From: Clostridiales bacterium DTU092
GTDB taxonomy: Bacteria; Bacillota; Clostridia; Caldicoprobacterales; Caldicoprobacteraceae
Assembly: GCA_001513505.1 (NCBI GenBank)
Contig: LFTM01000128.1
Span: 1 to 10,798 of the forward strand
Direction of reading: 5' to 3'
Length of the DNA: 10,798 bases
Part shown: positions 6,913-10,798 of the stretch, one piece after another
Layout: the number at the start of each line of letters is the position of its first letter
Position numbering within the stretch: the stretch's first letter is position 1
Made by a program: the position numbers and the translations under genes
The notes under the pieces: model-generated
What the model saw: only the letters and a program-made list of their open reading frames with translations
Databases searched by the model: none
What the model was told of the DNA's origin: nothing

Positions 6913-7359
6913 ATGGTATCATATAAAAAGGACCTAAAGAATGGCGGACTCCATTTAAACCGGGTATTCGTATACGGAACGTTAATGAAAGATTTTTGGA
7001 ATTATGATAAATATTTGAAAGGCCGGATAAGCCGCATAACGCCGGGGATAACATATGGGCTGCTTTACCATTTGCCCGAAGGTTACCCGGCTTTGTTAGC
7101 AGGAACTGAGGCAATTAAAGGAGAAGTAATAGAACCGGTTGATGAGAATCTTATAAAAGATCTGGACAGGTTGGAGGGCTATGTTGAAGGGAGAAGCAAT
7201 AATCTGTATAAAAGAGAGGTAAAGACTGTATTGACGCAAGACGGAGAAAAGATAAATTGCTGGGTGTATATTTACGCAGATGAGAGATATGCCAAAGAAA
7301 ATGGGATACTGATACCTGATGGAGATTGGAGAAAATTTATGGAGAATAGGAGGAACTAA
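6913..7359 (+). CDS. Gamma-glutamylcyclotransferase-like (AIG2/GGCT) protein
   Basis: This 148-residue protein has the GGCT/AIG2 fold signature. VFVYGTLM (18-25) forms the substrate-binding loop, EGYPALL (56-62) and GEVIEPV (70-76) are conserved core strands, and LEGY (87-90) contains the expected catalytic glutamate Glu88. The C-terminal GDWRKF is also typical. Characterised members release 5-oxoproline from gamma-glutamyl peptides or amines, such as in glutathione or butirosin metabolism, but many bacterial copies have unknown substrates. An excellent AAGGAGGT at about 6897-6904 lies 8 nt before ATG 6913 and fixes the start, leaving about 15 residues before the first core strand. The stop is 2 nt before the carboxylesterase start, so the two are translationally coupled or at least co-transcribed. 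Family assignment is firm, substrate is not. Confidence 0.85.
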   Translation: MVSYKKDLKNGGLHLNRVFVYGTLMKDFWNYDKYLKGRISRITPGITYGLLYHLPEGYPALLAGTEAIKGEVIEPVDENLIKDLDRLEGYVEGRSNNLYKREVKTVLTQDGEKINCWVYIYADERYAKENGILIPDGDWRKFMENRRN

Positions 7360-7361
7360 AT

Positions 7362-8864
7362 ATGTTAAGAAGAGTAACCGTCGAGAATGGAGTGTTGGAA
7401 GGACTTCCCGCTGCCGATCCAAGAATTACCGTGTTTAAAGGGATTCCGTTTGCCGCCCCTCCTGTAGGGGACTTAAGATGGCGACCGCCACAGCCGTGTA
7501 AGGATTGGGAAGGTGTTTACAAAGCTTATACTTTTGCTCCCGCTTCAATACAGGCAACTCCCGGTCTGGACCCTAACAGTATTTATACTAAAGAGTTTCA
7601 TGTGGACCCAGACATCCCTATGAGTGAGGATTGCTTGTATTTGAATGTATGGACACCTGCCAAACATCCGGATGAAAAACTGCCCGTTATGGTTTGGATT
7701 TTTGGCGGAGCTTTGCTGGTGGGTTATACATCAGAAATGGAATTCGATGGAGAACGTATTGCACGCAGAGGAGTTGTTCTTGTAAGTGTTAATTACAGAC
7801 TGAATGTATTCGGCTTTTTTGCTCACAAAGAAATTTCAGCCGAGAACCCAAACGGACCAAAAGCGAACTTCGGGCTGTTGGATCAGATGGCAGGGATCGC
7901 CTGGGTAAAGCGGAATATAGCTGCCTTCGGGGGAGACCCTGACAATATTACAATATTCGGACAATCTGCAGGTGGCGGGAGTGTAACGGCCCATATAACC
8001 TCACCTGTAGCTGAAGGATTGTTTCAGAAAGCTATTATTCAAAGTGGTGTAGGTTTTATTCCACGTCTTAACCGGAGGTATCCTGCCCTGGATGAAGCTG
8101 AAAAAGCCGGAGAAGAATTTTTTAAATTTTTAGGCGTACGTTCGCTGGATGAAGCCCGTAAAATCGATGCAAAAGAACTTTTTGAAAAATATAATGCCTT
8201 TGGACACAGATGGGGTTTTGTAAAGGATGGGTATTACATAGTTGAGAATCCGGTAAAGCGTATTCTGGAAGGACGGTGGAATAAAATACCGCTAATTATA
8301 GGACATACGGGCAATGAGTTTATGGAAAAGCCGGATCCCAAAATTATAGAGGAATTTAAGGATTATATCTGCAAGAAGTATCAGAACGATGCAGATTCAA
8401 GAGAAGATAATTATGTTGAAGAGATGTGTAAAACAGATGCTGTTAACATGTGTGAAATAGGTAATTTAATGTGGTGTGAGCATAATACAGAAAAACAGGA
8501 CACTACAATATATTGTTATCGTTTTGATCCTGAAATACCGGGGGACGATGCCGGTTCATTCCATTCCTCTGAACTCTGGTTTACGTTTGAAACATTGGCA
8601 AAATGCTGGCGGCCGTTTGTCGGAAAACATTATGATTTAGCACGTCAGATGTGCAATTACTGGACCAACTTTGCTAAAAAAGGGAATCCTAACGGGTTGG
8701 ATGCGGATGGCACACCTATGCCCGAATGGCGTCCCTATACAAAAGAGGAACCTTATATAATGCTCTTTGGAGATAAACCTGGCAAGGATCCGGAAAGGCC
8801 GACAAAATTATTGAAGTTTATGGCAGAGCTTTATTTAAAGCGGGTTAAAAGAAATTTGGAGTAG
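7362..8864 (+). CDS. Type-B carboxylesterase (alpha/beta hydrolase)
   Basis: This 500-residue serine hydrolase has the classic type-B order. VFKGIPFAAPPVGDLRWRPP is at 24-43 and EDCLYLNVWTP, the second family signature, at 89-99. IFGGALLVG (113-121) replaces the usual HGGG oxyanion loop, and the nucleophile elbow is GQSAGGGS with Ser202. The acid is probably Glu319 (GHTGNEF) and the base His401 (SFHSSELWF), completing a Ser-Glu-His triad. Length matches bacterial para-nitrobenzyl esterases (about 490-500). It has no signal peptide and is cytoplasmic. It hydrolyses carboxylic esters; the natural substrate could be an acyl group on a sugar or aromatic compound. The AGGAGG at 7348-7353 inside the end of the preceding gene serves ATG 7362. 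The Phe in the oxyanion loop may alter acyl preference. Confidence 0.93.
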   Translation: MLRRVTVENGVLEGLPAADPRITVFKGIPFAAPPVGDLRWRPPQPCKDWEGVYKAYTFAPASIQATPGLDPNSIYTKEFHVDPDIPMSEDCLYLNVWTPAKHPDEKLPVMVWIFGGALLVGYTSEMEFDGERIARRGVVLVSVNYRLNVFGFFAHKEISAENPNGPKANFGLLDQMAGIAWVKRNIAAFGGDPDNITIFGQSAGGGSVTAHITSPVAEGLFQKAIIQSGVGFIPRLNRRYPALDEAEKAGEEFFKFLGVRSLDEARKIDAKELFEKYNAFGHRWGFVKDGYYIVENPVKRILEGRWNKIPLIIGHTGNEFMEKPDPKIIEEFKDYICKKYQNDADSREDNYVEEMCKTDAVNMCEIGNLMWCEHNTEKQDTTIYCYRFDPEIPGDDAGSFHSSELWFTFETLAKCWRPFVGKHYDLARQMCNYWTNFAKKGNPNGLDADGTPMPEWRPYTKEEPYIMLFGDKPGKDPERPTKLLKFMAELYLKRVKRNLE

Positions 8865-8886
8865 TTCATGTCCGCTTTCTACTTTT
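8837..8886 (+). terminator. Weak terminator candidate at the carboxylesterase end
   Basis: AAAGCGG (8837-8843, inside the gene) can pair with CCGCTTT (8872-8878) through 7 bp, followed by CTACTTTT. The 28-nt loop is large, so efficient termination is doubtful. Confidence 0.25.
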
Positions 8887-8895
8887 GCTGTTTAA

Positions 8896-8904
8896 TGATA
8901 TACT
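8896..8904 (+). promoter_or_regulatory. Extended -10 promoter candidate for nagA
   Basis: TGATATACT is an extended -10 match (TGn plus TATACT, five of six). The -35 region 17 nt upstream (TTTCTA) is weak. A start near 8911 would give a leader of about 45 nt before the nagA GTG. Confidence 0.4.
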
Positions 8905-8916
8905 GGTGACAATTTA

Positions 8917-8938
8917 ATAACACCCTACGAATTGTTAT
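8917..8938. promoter_or_regulatory. Inverted repeat before nagA, possible operator
   Basis: ATAACA (8917-8922) and TGTTAT (8933-8938) are perfect inverted arms separated by 10 nt, i.e. about two helical turns end to end. It lies just downstream of the predicted start of transcription and immediately upstream of the ribosome binding site (8941-8948), where a repressor could act. It does not resemble the NagR/DasR (GGTCTAGACC-type) operator. A weak RNA hairpin is the alternative. Confidence 0.3.
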
Positions 8939-8954
8939 ACAGGGAGGATAAACT

Positions 8955-10139
8955 GTGGATAGAACGCTAATCTTTAACGGGAGAATTATCACTCCTTACC
9001 GGATGATTAATAATGGAAGTATACTAGTTGAAGAAGGAAAGATAGCAGATATTAGTGAAGGCAGGCTTCCGGTATCTGAGTGCACAACCATAGATGCAAA
9101 AGGCCTTTACGTATCTCCGGGGTTTATTGATATCCATACCCATGGAGGTGGAGGATTTGATTTCATGGACGGTACCGTGGAAGCATATCTGGGTGCTGCG
9201 ATAGAACATGCTAAGCATGGAACGACGGCTCTAGTTCCTACGACTGTAACCAGCACAAAGGAGAGCTTGAAAGAGACATTTGAGATATATAAAAAAGCTA
9301 AAGCTAGCAAATATAAAGGGGCGTCCCTATTAGGTTTACATTTAGAAGGTCCCTATTTTTCTATGGAACAGAGAGGAGCCCAGGATCCACGCTATATTAA
9401 AAACCCTGAAAGAGAAGAATACGAAGAAATTCTAAGCTGGTCAGATGATATAATACGGTGGAGTGCAGCACCGGAGTTAGATGGAGCAATGGAATTCGGC
9501 AGATTTTTAAAAGAGAAAAATATTCTACCTTCTATAGGCCATTCAAATGCAATTTATGAAGAGGTAATCGAGGCTTTTGAAAATGGATATACCCATATCA
9601 CCCATTTATATTCAGGGATGTCAGGGGTAAGAAGAATAAATGCCTATCGATATGCAGGCGTTATTGAAAGTGCTTTTCTGATAGATGAAATGACCGTTGA
9701 GATTATCGCCGATGGAGCACATCTTCCATCCAGCCTGCTTAAGCTGATCTATAAAATAAAGGGGCCGGATAAGATCGCCCTGGTCACTGATTCTATGAGG
9801 GCTGCCGGGATGCCGGAGGGAGAATCTATTTTAGGCGGCATTAGAGATGGACAGAAGGTCATTGTTGAAGATGGAGTGGCAAAGCTTCCGGATAGGACGG
9901 CTTTCGCGGGAAGTGTAGCAACTGCTGATAGACTGGTTAGAACTATGATCAATATAGCACAGGTCCCTCTTATAGATGCTGTTCGGATGATGACCACTAC
10001 ACCGGCTAAAATTATGAAAATAGATGATAGAAAAGGCAGCATTGTTGTTGGTAAGGACGCGGATTTAGTAATATTTGATGAAGATATAAATATCCAAACT
10101 ACTATGGTAGAAGGTGAAGTGGTGTATAGTCGTCAATAA
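8955..10139 (+). CDS. nagA: N-acetylglucosamine-6-phosphate deacetylase
   Basis: This 394-residue amidohydrolase removes acetate from N-acetylglucosamine-6-phosphate to give glucosamine-6-phosphate in the cytoplasm. PGFIDIHTHGGGGFDFMDG (55-73) supplies His61 and His63, indicating the two-metal Bacillus-type enzyme rather than the E. coli type that lacks this HxH. Further ligands and active-site residues are Glu131 (HLEGPYF), His196 (GHSNA), His217 (THLYSGM), His256 (DGAH) and catalytic Asp279 (VTDSM). The C-terminal TTTPAKIMKIDDRKGSIVVGKDADLVIFD is the usual metal-hydrolase ending. Length is near the usual 380-395. The start is GTG, supported by AGGGAGGA at 8941-8948 and by the residues matching the family N-terminus. 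Its partner, a NagB-like gene, follows after 66 nt, which supports the assignment. The THLYSGM variant (commonly THLYNAM) hints at a slightly divergent subgroup. Confidence 0.93.
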   Translation: MDRTLIFNGRIITPYRMINNGSILVEEGKIADISEGRLPVSECTTIDAKGLYVSPGFIDIHTHGGGGFDFMDGTVEAYLGAAIEHAKHGTTALVPTTVTSTKESLKETFEIYKKAKASKYKGASLLGLHLEGPYFSMEQRGAQDPRYIKNPEREEYEEILSWSDDIIRWSAAPELDGAMEFGRFLKEKNILPSIGHSNAIYEEVIEAFENGYTHITHLYSGMSGVRRINAYRYAGVIESAFLIDEMTVEIIADGAHLPSSLLKLIYKIKGPDKIALVTDSMRAAGMPEGESILGGIRDGQKVIVEDGVAKLPDRTAFAGSVATADRLVRTMINIAQVPLIDAVRMMTTTPAKIMKIDDRKGSIVVGKDADLVIFDEDINIQTTMVEGEVVYSRQ

Positions 10140-10205
10140 GAAAACAAACCCGTTTTATTATTCAGTATAAATTTTAAACAAAGAAAAATGGAAAGGAAGG
10201 ATAAT

Positions 10206-10798
10206 ATGAACAGTTGCTGTGTGGAAAAAAAGTTCGATAAGTTAACGGTGCAGGTATATGAGACACGGGATGAAATGGGAAAGGCTGCCGCTGGCAGTGT
10301 AGTTGCTAAAATGAAAGAGCTGATTGAACAAAAGGGAGAAGTTAGGATTGTTTTTGCATCTGCTCCTTCCCAATCAGACTTTTTTAAATATTTGTGTGAA
10401 GTCTCTGGAATTGACTGGAGCAAAGTGACGGTATTTCATCTGGATGAATATATGGGAGCTTCTATAGAAGATGATTATAGTTTTGCTAAATTTATAAAAG
10501 ACTATGTTGCAGATAAAGTAAATCCGGGCAAAGTTTATTACATGAATGGAAAAAACCCGGACATAGAGGGAGAATGTGAGCGATACGCAAACCTTCTTTC
10601 CGAAAAACCGATTGATATTGTATGCCTGGGGATAGGGGAAAATGGACATATTGCATTTAATGAACCCCATGAAGCGGATTTTAACGACCCAAAACTGGTG
10701 AAGAAAATCAGCTTGGATGAAAAATGCAGAAATCAACAGTATCACGATTTTGGTTTTGCATCTATGGATGATGTCCCGAGGTATGCTATTACCATGAC
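10206..10798 (+). CDS. Glucosamine-6-phosphate deaminase/isomerase-like protein (3' partial)
   Basis: The frame begins with ATG at 10206, preceded by GGAAAGGAAGG at 10190-10200, and is still open at the right edge after 197 codons. It belongs to the NagB / 6-phosphogluconolactonase fold. VFHLDEYMG (76-84) contains the expected catalytic Asp80, and LGIGENGHIAFNEPHEADF (141-159) carries His148 and Glu153. Asn146 stands where the E. coli enzyme has Asp141, as in several Gram-positive members. The phosphate loop reads FASAPSQ (50-56) rather than the TGSTP-type loop of classical NagB, which marks a separate subgroup often annotated glucosamine-6-phosphate deaminase. Located 66 nt after nagA, it most likely converts glucosamine-6-phosphate (or a related amino-sugar phosphate) to fructose-6-phosphate and ammonia. 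Because of the variant loop I leave the symbol blank. Confidence 0.88.
   Translation, partial: MNSCCVEKKFDKLTVQVYETRDEMGKAAAGSVVAKMKELIEQKGEVRIVFASAPSQSDFFKYLCEVSGIDWSKVTVFHLDEYMGASIEDDYSFAKFIKDYVADKVNPGKVYYMNGKNPDIEGECERYANLLSEKPIDIVCLGIGENGHIAFNEPHEADFNDPKLVKKISLDEKCRNQQYHDFGFASMDDVPRYAITM

Noticed and set aside
10140..10205. AAAAC/GTTTT short hairpin between nagA and the nagB-like gene
   Set aside because: Only 5 A/T-rich base pairs; too weak to be a terminator or a supported element.

Overview
The window looks like a chromosomal segment of a strictly anaerobic, low-to-moderate-GC Gram-positive bacterium of the class Clostridia. Three things support this: strong AGGAGG-type ribosome binding sites, a transketolase split into two subunits, and an oxygen-sensitive radical-SAM sulfatase maturase whose cysteine spacing matches the Clostridium perfringens enzyme. 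A RemA-family (DUF370) protein also fits a Firmicute. All convincing genes lie on the + strand. I saw no rRNA, tRNA, CRISPR array, insertion sequence or phage gene.

Layout: (1) 1-1512, the C-terminal part of a transketolase N-terminal subunit (cut by the window start) followed by the complete C-terminal subunit. (2) 1555-2583, a TIM-barrel sugar-phosphate isomerase/epimerase-like gene with its own extended -10 promoter candidate and a strong intrinsic terminator, so it is probably its own transcription unit. (3) 2731-6557, a RemA-like protein with an unusual C-terminal extension, an anaerobic sulfatase-maturating enzyme (anSME), a uroporphyrinogen-decarboxylase-superfamily protein that starts 3 nt after it, and a Gfo/Idh/MocA oxidoreductase, closed by a second terminator. 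(4) 6558-6912, a 355-nt geneless stretch with a near-consensus promoter, a hairpin and a possible 47-codon ORF, leading into (5) a gamma-glutamylcyclotransferase-like gene tightly followed by a type-B carboxylesterase. (6) 8955-10798, nagA (N-acetylglucosamine-6-phosphate deacetylase) and a nagB-like deaminase/isomerase cut by the window end.

Taken together the segment is a carbohydrate-catabolism neighbourhood. NagA and the NagB-like enzyme would turn N-acetylglucosamine-6-phosphate into fructose-6-phosphate. Transketolase would feed pentoses into central metabolism. The isomerase-like and Gfo/Idh proteins would interconvert or oxidise an unidentified sugar or cyclitol. The anSME implies that the cell uses sulfatases, hence sulfated glycans, although no sulfatase is present here. 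The most unexplained part is region 3, where the DNA-binding-type RemA homologue, the orphan anSME and the UroD-like protein without obvious zinc-ligand cysteines have no assigned joint function.
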